From contig ML769741.1 in the NCBI GenBank assembly GCA_009733575.1, positions 1 through 64,000 on the forward strand: 64,000 nt of DNA, in the 5' to 3' direction. The translations under genes and the position numbers were made by a program. The first letter of the stretch is position 1. The number at the start of each line of letters is the position of its first letter. The DNA is from Gymnopus androsaceus JB14. Taxonomy: Eukaryota; Basidiomycota; Agaricomycetes; Agaricales; Omphalotaceae. This document shows, piece by piece, positions 1 through 10,979 of this stretch. The notes under the pieces were generated by a model. That model was not told where the DNA came from, made no database searches, and saw only the letters and a list, made by a program, of their open reading frames with translations.

Positions 1-8
1 TGAATCAC

Positions 9-105
9 CTCCCTGGCTGGGAGTCGAACCCAGCTTTCGCGCGCAACTTAGTTCAATACTGCGGCTAATGACAAGCGCGTGTACTAACCGATATACTACC
101 AGGGA
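9..105 (-). tRNA. tRNA-Asp (GTC), with intron
   Basis: On the minus strand the acceptor stem TCCCTGG pairs with CCAGGGA, the T arm is CTGGG-TTCGACT-CCCAG, and the anticodon loop TTGTCAT carries anticodon GTC (plus-strand positions 72..70). Anticodon-stem halves CGCGC and GCGCG are separated by an intron of about 22 nt starting one base after the anticodon, the canonical nuclear intron position. It lies about 60 bases before a broken 5' fragment of an SRPBCC-family gene. The same pairing of tRNA and SRPBCC gene recurs at 2688-3520, so the two were duplicated together. It looks functional. Confidence 0.9.
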
Positions 106-162
106 GTTACGCGTAAGTAACACAATCCATCTTCTAATTTGTCTAAATCTCTGACCCAGCAT

Positions 163-243
163 ATGAGCGAACCTTCATTATCCTCCAGCGGGGGGCATTT
201 TTCCCGTCTACGTGTCACTGGAATTTGACGCGCCAGTTAAACG
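163..243 (+). pseudogene. 5' fragment of an SRPBCC-family gene
   Basis: These bases repeat the first exon of the SRPBCC-family gene at 2796, beginning with the same MSEPSLSSSGG start. The run of six G replaces GGTGGC and shifts the frame, so the reading frame stops at TGA after about 21 codons. Similarity ends near 243. The matching 3' part of the same gene lies at about 1497-1745, beyond the nucleotidyltransferase gene. I infer a dead copy split by later insertion. Confidence 0.75.
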
Positions 244-462
244 AGAAGCACCGTTCCCAGCGATCCAGAGCCAAAACCTGAGGAAGTCAAAAGTATTACC
301 ATCGACCAGGAGATTTGAACGTAAGAAAGAAATTTCATCATTTCCGATCATGATCTCGAATCAAGAGGAACGAAAATTGAATCTGCGCTAAGCCGTTTAA
401 CATTGAGCCAGTTAAGGAAGAAGAGCTTTCATGGCTCTGCATATATTGCGGAACCCAAGTAC

Positions 463-1439
463 CTATCTGGCAATGTCCACATATAGACTATCATCGATAG
501 AAAGACCTCTTTCAAACGAATCAGCCAGCCTCGCAGACGCAAACATATGCTTGAGATATGTTTGAGCACATGAAATAGCTACATCCCAAGACCACATTGC
601 GAGATCACCAGCCTGCAATCGTGGCCAGATTTTTGCCCAGACCGTCGCGTCAATGTCGAGGGAACCATCCCTGATGATTTTCTTCGTTTGTTCGGCCTTC
701 TCGAATGCGGTGTATGCAGGGATTGTTCTAATGGGATCTGAGAACGGAATGTCGAGTAATTCAAAAAGAGCATATAGCGCAGAGAGACATTGTTGTCGTG
801 TGGCTTGAAAGTCAGGGAGAAGAAATGTCTGCAGGGGCGACGACTAGTTAGTATAGCGCAAAAGAGTTACAAGCAAGTATTGACCTCGAGTGTCTGTGCT
901 CGAGCAACACAGCATTTGATCTTCTGCACTACTTCAGCGATAGATTCATAACGCTTTTTCGCTTGGAAGAGTTTGCTGAACCCTTCTTGTTTCAGATGTG
1001 CAATGTCCTTTGGATCTCCAAAAACCGTACGAGCAGAAAGAAGGGCTTCATCAGGGACGTGGCCCCACATCCACGAACCATCCTCGGGGTTACGAGAAAT
1101 AACCAGATAAGACACGTCGCGTCCGCAAGCTGCTTTCAGATCTAGGGATAGTAGGAAATACACGTCCCACGTAGTGAAATTGAGCCACTCACCCTGTTCA
1201 AGTTCGATTGGTTCACCGGAAGCTCCTTCCTTCATGACCAGAACAATGTCAACATCCGAATCCTTATGAGCCCGACCACGCCCAACCGATCCAAATATCC
1301 CAGCCCACGAAACCATTTCCCGGTTTTCCTCCCTCTCCCATACTGGCAGCAGTCGCGTATACATTTCATCAAACGTTGGTATAGACATTTTGGAACGCCC
1401 GAAAGCTCCTAAGCTCCTAAGTACAAGCTGCCGAACCAT
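463..1439 (-). CDS. nucleotidyltransferase-domain protein (two exons)
   Basis: Exon 1 is 885..1439 and exon 2 is 463..828; splicing keeps frame (CTC GAG | ACA TTT), and the 56-base intron has a TACTAAC branch site and a CTGCAG acceptor. The product is 306 residues from the first ATG; a second possible start, MSIPTF, lies 17 codons later. Around residues 49-72 it has the nucleotidyltransferase signature GSVGRG followed by DSDVDIVLV: the Gly-Ser turn and the two Asp residues that bind catalytic metal. The second half is mostly helical with several Trp residues, which suits a helical partner domain fused to a minimal nucleotidyltransferase fold; I do not see a recognised substrate-binding domain. 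It probably transfers a nucleotide to a protein, RNA or small molecule, but the substrate is unknown. It separates two halves of an older SRPBCC gene. Confidence 0.85.
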
Positions 1440-1496
1440 GCCGAATACGTATGTTTCCGAACTATACCATGCCGGAAAATCTTATCAGCGACTTTA

Positions 1497-1745
1497 GTCT
1501 CAATAAAACTCGCAGTTGAGAACAAACCTTCCTCTCCTCAGAACCAGAACCAGGGTAAAAAATCCGTACACGCTCCACCTCAACCTTCTAACCTGCACTT
1601 CCTGCTCCGACCCACACACAGTCGTTTAGTTCAAAATCGTAGATCATGAGAATCATCAGCTCGCGTCTCGGACGCGACGGCTAGCTACAAGTACGAGACC
1701 TACGACGTTTTGGGGGGTTCAATTGCTGGCCTATGTGATGCAGGT
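1497..1745 (+). pseudogene. 3' fragment of the split SRPBCC-family gene
   Basis: This stretch aligns with the third exon of the intact paralogue (3043 onward): it keeps the opening TCTCAATAAA, the phrase for CACTCCACCTCAAC and the tract encoding the YExYEVFGG region. It lacks an internal block of roughly 100 bases relative to the paralogue and carries several stops and frameshifts. With the 5' fragment at 163 it makes up one broken copy interrupted by about 1.25 kb that holds the nucleotidyltransferase gene. Confidence 0.7.
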
Positions 1746-1789
1746 AACTGTAGGTAAGTTCTTAACGAATATTAACCGCGGATTTCTTC

Positions 1790-2310
1790 CCAAGCCGGAG
1801 CAGACTCGGTGAGTGCAATTGCACCAGCGGCTGAGCGATTTCGTCTCGTCGTTTTTGAGATATCTACGTCTATGAACGTCATTGTTCTCTTCAGTTCTCT
1901 TCAGTTGTGGATATTTGGAATAAAGGCCATGCTGCTGTCGATGCAGTCGTAGGTTCCGATCGACTTCCGGACTTTGGAGATGAGGATAGAGTTCCTTATG
2001 TTGATGCACTAGGCATTGCGATGGTGGACTGTCTACTCGCTATGATTAGGGTGATCCTTCACGAACCACGATTCAGACGCAGACCAGTTCCGTCTAGAGA
2101 ACTCCCTTAACTCAGATGCAACACTCAATAGCACCTTCCCGTACCCAGAAGCAACATTTGGGCTTGGAAGCCGTATACGCCCTGTGAGGATTTTCGTGGA
2201 AAATGCACTTTGGCTTTCGGTCGCTTCGCTGTTGGCCTGTTTTAATTTGGACAAAGTCTTGAATGAAGATAGTGTAGAAATCGAACTACTTAAGCTTAGA
2301 TTGCATTGAC
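1790..2310 (+). pseudogene. cytochrome P450 relic
   Basis: Several P450 landmarks can be read in broken frames. Around 1800 is a decayed I-helix-like stretch (QADSVSAIAP). Around 1925-2020 is the segment before helix K, VVGSDRLPDFGDEDRVPYVD, as in basidiomycete P450s. Around 2085-2280 comes the C-terminal part with ATFGLGSRIRP followed by ALWLSVASLLACFN. In the haem-binding loop the invariant Cys of FGxGxRxCxG is replaced by Arg, so even this exon could not encode a working enzyme. The N-terminal two thirds and the ExxR motif are missing. I am confident of the family and of its being dead; the subfamily cannot be told. Confidence 0.75.
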
Positions 2311-2687
2311 GGGATTTTGTAATTAAGTGTTGAACATCAGGCTCTGAGTTGTATTTAGTGAACTAATCATTGCAAAACCGCTTTAGATCGCGCCATGGTC
2401 TAAACAAGTCGATATGATGATCAAACAGAGCTTTGAGTGGCAGATTCATACCTCAAAACATCGATTCGTACCCTAACTAGGAATCCAACTCCTGAATTAC
2501 AGGCTGAGCACAGCTTCAAGCGAAAGACTAGTCTTATCATGTTTACAGTAGGGTGCTGTTTTGGAGGATAGAATGAGCATACTCTTGTCCCTCAAGAGTT
2601 CAATTGTAGAGGTATGATCCTGTCTGGAGGCGAATACTGCGTAAAGAATCCGGCCGAGACAAAAATGATTTGACAAGAGACATCGAC

Positions 2688-2781
2688 CTCCCCGGCTGGG
2701 AGTCGAACCCAGCTTTCGCCGCGCACGATAGTCACAGAGCATAATGACAAGCGCGTGTACTAGCTGGTATACTACCAGGAA
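2688..2781 (-). tRNA. degenerate tRNA-Asp (GTC), doubtful function
   Basis: This is a diverged copy of the tRNA-Asp at 9-105. Acceptor halves TTCCTGG and CCGGGGA still pair with two G-T wobbles, the T arm CTGGG-TTCGACT-CCCAG is intact, and anticodon GTC and an intron of about 24 nt remain. The D loop has lost the invariant GG (TATCGGTTAG became TACCAGCTAG). It ends just before the intact SRPBCC gene. It may be a pseudogene; a tRNA folding score would decide. Confidence 0.6.
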
Positions 2782-2795
2782 GTTATACTCAGCAT

Positions 2796-3520
2796 ATGAG
2801 CGAACCCTCATTATCCTCCAGCGGTGGCGTGTTTCCCGTCTACACGTTACTAGAATTTGACGCGCCAATCACGGCAGAGGATGTATGGAATGTGTTAATG
2901 GATTTCGAGTCCTATGGAAGTTGGTGAGTGTCGTACGCGTGTATTTTGGGCATCTATTAACTTTATTTTGTTTGTTTTCAGGAATCCTTTCATGTACGCG
3001 AATTTGGGCCGACTATTACTTGTATATTATTCTCAATCCCAGTCTCAATAAACCTCGCAGTCGAGAACAAACATTCCTTTCCTCCTCCAAAGACCAACCA
3101 AAACCAGGTCAACAAATGCTTCTAACAGTACACACTCCACCTCAACTTTCTGACCCATATTTCCTGCTTCGATCCTTCCAAGTCTCACAAACAGTCGTTC
3201 AACTAAAAGTCGTAGATCATGAAAATCATCGTCTGGCATGGAGGACGACGTCCTCGTCGTTCCCAGAATGGTTTTTATGGTGTGAACGGTGGCAGATGAT
3301 TACAGCGAACGAAAAAAGGGAAAACTTGAACGACTCGGACGCGAAGGCTGGCTGCAAGTACGAGAGCTACGAAGTTTTTGGAGGTTTACTGGCGTACGTG
3401 ATGTGGATTCTGTGTGTCAAAGTGCTTTTGCTGAGAGGCGTAGTGGAAATGGCGGAAGCGTTGAAGAAGAGGACTGAGAAGATCAGTGCGTTTTTTATTC
3501 GTCGTGTTTCTTGCAGTTGA
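2796..3520 (+). CDS. SRPBCC (START-like) family protein
   Basis: Three exons: 2796..2923, a 12-base exon 2982..2993 and 3043..3520, giving about 205 residues. Joining them restores the family hallmark: SYGSW | NPFI at the first strand-turn, then KPGQQMLLTVHTPP, the edge strand VDHENHRLAWRT, and the C-terminal YESYEVFGGLLAYV plus a final helix with MAEALKKRTE. These are typical of the fungal SRPBCC ligand-binding fold (a helix-grip barrel that holds a small hydrophobic molecule). No signal peptide is seen, so it is probably cytosolic. The ATG chosen lies 15 bases after a degenerate tRNA-Asp and matches the start of the broken copy at 163. Substrate unknown. Confidence 0.8.
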
Positions 3521-5984
3521 AGCTGAACTTGGCTTTGTATAGAAAAAGGTCGTTAATCGACGGTATTTCGATACGATTTCTTACAAGTCAGACGCAGCTG
3601 AAAGCATACCTTTCATTTCTATCTGTCAAATAATCGCATCTCTATGCCTAGTCCCGCTTTCCTTATTCTTCTCTATGGCCATCTATCTCGATAGCAGAAA
3701 CTCTGAACATCCTTCTGACCTGGGTCTTGTCATGCTCGAATTCATATACCTGCTGACAGGGATAGCAACGGAGGGTTAGCTTCGATGTTAGAAATGAATT
3801 GAGGGCCTAGGCGAGGAACCTGGAAGATAGAGGTTTCGAGAGTGCACGGCGCTAAACGTCAGAGCTAGCTATAGCTTCAAGACTGGTTCGAAAAAAGCCG
3901 TCCCTTCAATATCATTGTTGCCCCAAGCTCTCTTCGAGTTACTCTTCTTCGCAGCCCTCCAAGCTAGCGTCCACTACCGAGACTGGCTTACTGTCTGCCT
4001 TTGACGGCACTCCGTCTTCCGAAATCAGGGAGTTCCTACCTCCATGGTACAGTGATAGCGCTCCTGACTCCATCAAAGTAAACGATTCTTTGAAAACTTC
4101 GTATAAGAACGCGCCCGGAACCGTCTAGGATGCTGTTGACGACAATCTGTCTGTTCGCGCACCCAAAAGCCTTGCGTCAAATCTTCTCAAATGGGACTCG
4201 GGACAACTCCTATAGGATATCGATATTCTTGATGCAGTCAAGAATCATCTCAACTTCTTGGATAAACCGCCGGCGCTGCCTCATGACTCCTTCGCCAGCG
4301 TCACCGAAATTGGTATGCACTTTGTGTCTTTACGATCTGACTGTTAACGATCAAAACCTTTGTAAGTAGTGCGAAGGGTCACAATTCGGGATTGGCATAC
4401 TGTCGAAAAAAATGCCGCCACTCGTTCCATCCGTGTTCCATAGGACGTAGTATCGCAACAAATTGAACAATGATCTGAGTCTGCGAAGCCGTTGGAACAT
4501 CTTTAAGTGCTCGAAATATCTTTTGGAAAATGCTCAACACACATCCGTTATTTCTTCTCGTGCGTCTCATCGAGACAATAGACGCCAACCACCTGGAGGA
4601 AAAATGGCCAACTGATGATGACTTTTCATCCGACGATCTAAAGACTTTTGGAACAAAGACATAGCCGTTGCCAAATATATTCGTAGGCGAATGAGTTCTG
4701 ATTGGAGAAGAATGGCGACCAGAGCACTGGAGGGAAATGAGAAAGGAAGAGGTAAATTGGAATATGAGTATATCAGGCAGTAAAGACAGGGCGCCGCTAA
4801 AAAATCAAACAGCTTCTTTGGCTCATTGCTGACGGTTGGCGTAAAAAAAGGGCCTAGCCTACCTAACCCCTCACCCCCTTGTCGTTCAAGTTTTTCGAAA
4901 AGCTCTCAATTCTCCACGGGGACATACGGTAGGCCGGCGGGTGAGCACTAATCACGCGTGGCGCCAGTTTGCTTCTCACTCAATTTCCTTCCTTCCGTCT
5001 TTCCGAGTCAAGTTCCGCGACAAGCTTCCCATTCTCCATAGGGAGACATACAGTAGGCTATACCCTCGAGCCGAACTGCTCCGAGTCGGTGCTCAGAACT
5101 TCCGCTTCGGAAAAACCAACCAAAGCTCCAACTTTTCGTTTCGCCGATTCAGCAAAGTAGATCTGCTGCTCTGCAAAAAATCCCCGACGCGAGTTGATTT
5201 CTTCGAGCTTCTTCCTTCCGAAACTTGGTGCTATGCTGGACCCGGACCCTGACCTTATTAAACGGGGATCGGGAAATGTTCCCGAAGCCCTTTGCTGAAA
5301 CTTACAAACCTTTTCATCAATATGCTGTCTCCAACCTTGCCTTCGGTTTCACTCCAATATGGAGCCGACAACAACCTACGCGCCAGAAAGGGCCTATGAG
5401 AATCCAACTTGAACACCTAGTACCTGATCTTTGGGTCAAGTCTTTGTGATTCGTCGAATCTTTAGTCTTCTCGCGGCAAGGACATTATTGGCGCATTTGT
5501 TTTCCCAAATAGCGAAGCTCTCAGTAAGCTAAGTATGTTGCGGAACCGAAAACCAGCGTCCTTTGAACATTAAGAGTTGCGAGTCCCAGGCTACGGCTGT
5601 TTCAACTCTCACTCTCGGTCTGTAAAGAAAAAAAAGCGGGTATCTATAAATTGAACTAGCTCTGTGTTCTACTGAAGGCGGCAACGTTTCTCATAGGGCA
5701 TACTCAATCTGGTAGGCATAATCATTGTCCTTTAGAATCGACTACTAGGACAGCCCTACTTATTCTATTCATTATCCATCCCCAGTAAGGTCAGGTAAGG
5801 TCTCCGTCGGTTTCGACAGTGGCAGTCTTCTGTCAGCCAATATAGTAAGTACCACACGTTCATTCGTTCCCTGGTTTTTTCAAGACATAGCTCCGACTCA
5901 GAATTGAGCATTTAATTTTACAGATCGTTATCCCTTGGAGGAAAGGAATATCTTCCATTTGATTCTTCGGACGCTCAGTCTTTT
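3521..5984. other. long stretch without a clear gene; decayed coding-like sequence at about 3940-4370
   Basis: No intact gene is visible. On the plus strand between about 3940 and 4320 one frame reads as protein-like sequence (for example SEIREFLPPWYSD and LLDIDILDAVKNHLNF split by stops), and a second coding-like patch runs to about 4660. I do not recognise the family. At 4885-4935 and 5008-5062 a tract of roughly 50 bases is repeated with about 70 percent identity. The rest is featureless. Confidence 0.4.
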
Positions 5985-8878
5985 TGAGACCCAAGGATAG
6001 GTACTCGTATCGAAGTCGTTCTGTACAACCTCTGAACATTGATGTTATAGCTCGGTCACATCCGGTCTGTCTATTTCAGTATCCTCTGGACACTCCTAGT
6101 TCATTGTCATCCAGAAATCGCCGAGATTACACCGCTGAAAGATATTGTAATCGCAGAAACGGTTGTGTATCCGCAGGGAGAAATGTAAGTACTGAATGTC
6201 AAGGTACATCAAGTACTTACCAACGAATCAGGGGAATCAGGGCGTACCAGAAATAGTACAGTAAGCCTATCGAAGGCATAGAAAAGAATTTTGGTAAATG
6301 TTACTATATAATTGACTCCGTGTGTATAATCCCGCAGGGTTGAAGGAGACTAGGCAAGGCTGTAACAACCGTACCTGAGGCCTGAACGTCTTATCGAGGG
6401 TATAGAAAAAACAGGTATTTATTCAAGTACTATCTGACCTCTCCATCCCAAACCATCCCATTTTCCTCCGACTCCATGTCGCAACTCTTCCAGTTCCTAG
6501 TGATATCCAGCACCTTGGCTGGCTATTACGCCCAGAGCGTCTCGAATCCGACGTTCCAATGGCCCAACACTCTGTTGAAGTATGCGGATAAGCAGCTTTT
6601 TGAAGGTCAGTTGTCCGAGCTCGTGAGTGGCTGCCCGCCGAGGGAAAATACCACTATACCAGCGCAATGGGTCCGTCTTGTGAGTGAATTTAATCGGATA
6701 AGAATGATTCTGAACAGCAACTGAGAAAATTATTCTCTGAGTACAGGCTTATCACGACATGGCGACTTACGATGTCAGTACTGGAGCTGGAGGACTCGAT
6801 GCCTCGATTCAGTATGAACTTAACAGGGGAGCTCAGGTATTAAACATATTTCTGTCGGAATTCTCAGTCTGAAAGATCTCTTGCAGAATATAGGAGAAGG
6901 AATGCCTCAGACCCTGTCGGACTTCAATTCCGATGCGCTTGTTACTCCGTTTTTTGGAAGTACGTATTAAACGTTGAACATCACTAAGAGAACAAACCTT
7001 TATCTTATCCTATCTTTAGTGGCGGACGTGATAGCATTAGGAACAGTCTTCGCCGTCTCATCATGCGGTGGTCCATTCATTCCTTACAGTGCTGGTCGTG
7101 TCGATGCCACTGAAGGGGGCCCGGCGACTGTTCCCGAGCCTCAACAAGATCTTGCGACTCATATACAATTATTCCAGCAGCAGGGCTTCAATCAGACGGA
7201 GATGATAGGTCTTGTTGCATGCGGACATACGCTCGGGGCGTCAGACAAGAGGATTTCCCTACGATTGTAACTGAGGATTTGGGGGATACTGATGTTGCTA
7301 CCTTTGATACAACTCCTGGCAAGTTTGATAATACAATGTAAGTACGCTTACTTGCCCTTGATATTTACTTCCCTAACAAGATGTTGGCAGTGTTTCCCAA
7401 TATCTTGGTGACACCACACAAGACGTACTCATTGTCGGCTCAAATGTCACAACAAAATCAGATCTCAGGATCTTCTCTAGCGATGGGAATGTTACCATGC
7501 AAAGGCGCGTTTTCTTTTTTCCTCGTTAAAGTTCGGAGATAATAAGTTTCCTGTGTATGTTAGCCTACTCTCCGCTGATACTTTCAGTGAAACTTGTGGA
7601 ACCTTGCTTCAGAGAATGCTCAACACAGTTCCAAGTACCGTGAGCCTTACCGATCCCATTACTGAACCGTTCAACTATGTCATCAACGATCCTTTGCTCT
7701 CATACCAAAATACTACATTCATCCTATTAACTGCCCTTCGAGTGCGTATATAAACTTCATTATCAAGTACTTGTACTAATCTGACATATTAACTTAGGTT
7801 CTTCACCCCACTGATACGAGTCCCACAGTCACTATGTTCTGGGTCGATCAGGAGGGAGATTCTGTCTGTCCATCTACTGGATGCTCAATCCCTTCGTCCA
7901 GCTCAGACCCTCTTGCCTTCAACGAAATTGGCATACAAGTGGGTGTTACTCCTATCCGCTACTCTTTCAAAGCCACCATCGATGCTACATCCTCGATATC
8001 CAATTTCTGGTTCGAAGTCAACAACAATGACGGATCTGATCCCATTATAGTCGATAATGGCGGGACTGGATTTGTGCTTGAACAGGATCCGGCACTCTCA
8101 CTCTTTGTCGATATCGACCGTAGTGAAGGTGTTGTTCTACTTGATTCAAATACCGAGTTTTTCAGAATAGTTGTGGCGGTAAGTATCTTACGGCTTCATG
8201 CGTGGATTAGATGCTAACATCGGTTACTTGAAGGTACTTGGAGATGCCGCTTCAGCCAGCACGGCGACTCTCACCGCTTTTACCCCGATCTCAACTGCCA
8301 CTGCTCCTCCTTTCCTACCCACCACGACCTTGATCAATCTCATACTTGACGACAGTAATCCACCGGAAGGAGGGTTCATATTCTTTACAGGAAACGTCAG
8401 TAATTCGGTGACATACCTGGATGTTTCAGCAACTGTGGACGACACGACTTATACTGTACAAAACTTTGACGTAAACGCAGCAGCACAGTTTTTGACATTC
8501 GTTGAGATTTCCTCTTGAAGGATTGTTTAGTTTTCTCTCTTATTGGGTTTTTGGTTATTTATGCTCATAGTACGTACACGTTCTATATGCACCCGTAGGA
8601 TAGTCAGTGTGTAACGAGACGCTTAGAGGAGACTACCTAGGACTTTGCATTGGCAGCGGGTTCTGAAAAAATGTAGTGGTCATCGGGGATGAAGATATAA
8701 ATCGAGCTTCATTATACGTTCTTACAGTAAACAATCCATATTTAAAGCAGATGTTTTCGTCGTTTTAGTCATTGATCTTTCACGATTGCGAGATGCAACG
8801 CAAGACGCGACGCGTCGTAACCAGCGCTAAATATAGCTATTAGCTATGCTAATTCTTCACCTCCTTTCGATTGGTCGA
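5985..8878 (+). repeat. direct repeat copy 1 (peroxidase unit)
   Basis: The sequence from GAGACCCAAGGATAGG onward is nearly identical to 12106-15017, at an offset of 6121-6131 bases. It includes about 490 bases upstream of the peroxidase start, the whole gene, and about 360 bases downstream ending in CTTTCGATTGGTCGAA. Introns and flanks are as alike as exons, so the duplication is recent or has been homogenised. Confidence 0.9.
6476..8518 (+). CDS. secreted haem peroxidase, copy 1 (frameshifted in exon 4)
   Basis: Eight exons: 6476..6679, 6747..6836, 6887..6959, 7020..7337, 7391..7504, 7564..7741, 7798..8178, 8234..8518; the intact model would be about 547 residues. The start is followed by a hydrophobic signal peptide ending near YYAQS. 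The distal haem pocket is WVRLAYHDMA (Arg and His spaced as in the plant/fungal peroxidase superfamily) and the proximal ligand lies in GLVACGHTLGG. It oxidises donors with H2O2 outside the cell; the substrate is not evident. A C-terminal extension of about 300 residues makes it longer than class II peroxidases (about 360). Exon 4 lacks one G near 7237 relative to copy 2, shifting frame right after the proximal His; all later exons are otherwise open. The fifth intron would use a GC donor (AAAG|GCGCGT). Confidence 0.85.
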
Positions 8879-10979
8879 AATTGTACAAGAGGGGGTTCGA
8901 TTGGTAGCACTCCGATTGATCGGAATCATCCCGGATCAAGATCCAATGTTGTAAGACACGGAGCCCAGCCGGTGAGTGACGCCGAGCGCCAGTATCTACA
9001 CCATATACAGTTACATGACCAAATAAGTAAGTAACGCGACAAGCAAAAATTAAGCAACGCGGGTAGAAAAGCAAGCCAAGTACATATCAGCAAAAAAGAA
9101 CAAGAATGATAAGGTAGTATTGAGTCGACAAACACCGAGGCCTAAGACACAACAACATACACCGTGGGCTGACTCCACGACTTGTAAGAGCTGAGGCAGG
9201 GAGGTGCAATGCAAGCAAAGGGAAGAAAGCAAACTACGCATGGTCTTGTCTCCATTTTATATCTTCCTGAATACCATTGAATACCATTAATACCAAAACA
9301 GAAATTGATCTGCTGTGCAGCGCCTGCTTCCAACCTCCAATTCCGAACAGTGGGGAAGAATCGCTGGAATTACAGGTTCCGCCTTGCTAGGCGAATTAGC
9401 ACGATAGAGTTGAAGGAATTGCAATTGACTCTAATAATTTGATGCCTCGAAGATAGTCGGACCCATAGAAGCGGAGTGGGTAGCGGCCTACCGGTAACGT
9501 TCAGAGTTTCGTTTTCCTGATGATACACTTCTACATCACACTCTGAAATGGAAAAAAGCTGCTGCGGAAGGCTGTTCACCTCAAGTCTTTCTCATCCAAG
9601 TTATCCGCTAGGCGAGTAGTTTGATTTATTCCTGATATTCTGTAGCTATGCTCACCCTCGCGACGGTGTCGGCGATGATGGCACGTGTCGAGTAAACGGG
9701 AAACTTAACTATTAAACGCAATACAGGAGTCTCGATCCTCAGACCTTACCCATGAGGCTCTGCGGTTCGACCTGACTTCAAGCACCCTGTTCGAACACAA
9801 AAAAATCCCGACTGAGTGTTTTGATGTGGAATATGGTTCAAACAAATAGCACGAATATCCCAGACGCAGAGTTTGAGAATCCCAGGAGGATGTTGACGCC
9901 GATAACAGACGGTCTCTATTAGAATGCTTAGAGAGATAGCCTCGCTAATAGTTTCAGCCGTCTAGTAGATGCTTCTCTCATATAATCGGAGAGGTCGATC
10001 ATTCCGTGAGCCCGGGGACAGGCCGACTGCCTATGGCTCCGCGAAACGGCAATATATAACGCGTCTTGCTTCCGAACGCAGCTTTACGTGAGCTGGAGCT
10101 GCTCGCACACAGGCTATGTGAAATCAATAGGAGTGTTTGACCCCATACCCGCCTGCGGACACCATCTGTCACCCTTGCACTGGCGATCCCTGATATCCGA
10201 ACACATTGTATGATGCCGCACCGATAGGACGCCTCCCTTAAATTAAGATTTTGAAAGCCGTCTGTAACTGAACGTATGCTCACGTCCTGCTCCCGTGCAG
10301 TTTGCCAACCACTCCGTTAACGACTGTTTCATCCTGCATAACAGGTACGACATCGGTCGGCGTCTCGTCATCATAGCGGCTGGCAGGAATTGCCTTGGCC
10401 TTGAAGCGCATCCTAGTCACGCAACATATCTCGTACGAAGCACCGCACAGTCCGCATCCGTGTGCGCTATACTGACACTCGTGGTTTAAACGAGTTGCCC
10501 CCCGGCAGCACACGTCTCTCCGCTCGCCACTCAGGCTACCCACGCTCTCTTTCCCCCAAGTTATATATACTCATGCACCCGTGAAGTTTTGTTCCATAGG
10601 GCGGTGGGCCGGAGGCCGTTTATACCTTGCTAGAATGTTTAGTGCGAGAAATACTGCGTGTATATGTAGGAGACAGATCTCGTTGGACAGAGGCTTGAGC
10701 TTGATTATCAACGCGATCGAGAACGCTAAGAGACCTTAGCATATCTCTCCGCTTTGCGTCCTAGGCTCGCGACTGATCGTTTCCCTGTCTCCGAACAATG
10801 TTCTCATCGTCGCTTCGCCGCCTCTCGCCATTACGCTTTTGCCGTCGGGCTCTCTGTGGATATCTTTATTGACCTGACTCTGCTTCCGCAGCCCAGATCC
10901 CGTATATTACATGCCCCTGCTATGGAAGAGCTGACGATTGCTTATGGAAGTGTTTTCCTCCTGGGGATAAACCTGTCGG
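8879..10979. other. no gene recognised
   Basis: Only short reading frames in both strands, none with recognisable motifs, splice-consistent extension or repetition elsewhere in the window. Near 8760-8830 and again in the second copy there is a small ACGCGACGCG-rich tract. I see nothing else to support a feature. Confidence 0.5.

Noticed and set aside
2885..3520. Single-exon 211-codon frame starting MECVNGFRV
   Set aside because: Its 5' part is in the wrong frame for the SRPBCC family and reads through two introns; the spliced model from 2796 restores the family motifs.
5984..6256. Open frame of 90 codons upstream of each peroxidase, repeated at 12105
   Set aside because: Conserved only because the whole block is duplicated; differences do not favour silent sites and no motif is seen.
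8224..8445. Minus-strand frames within the peroxidase last exon, repeated at 14355
   Set aside because: Shadow of the real coding strand.
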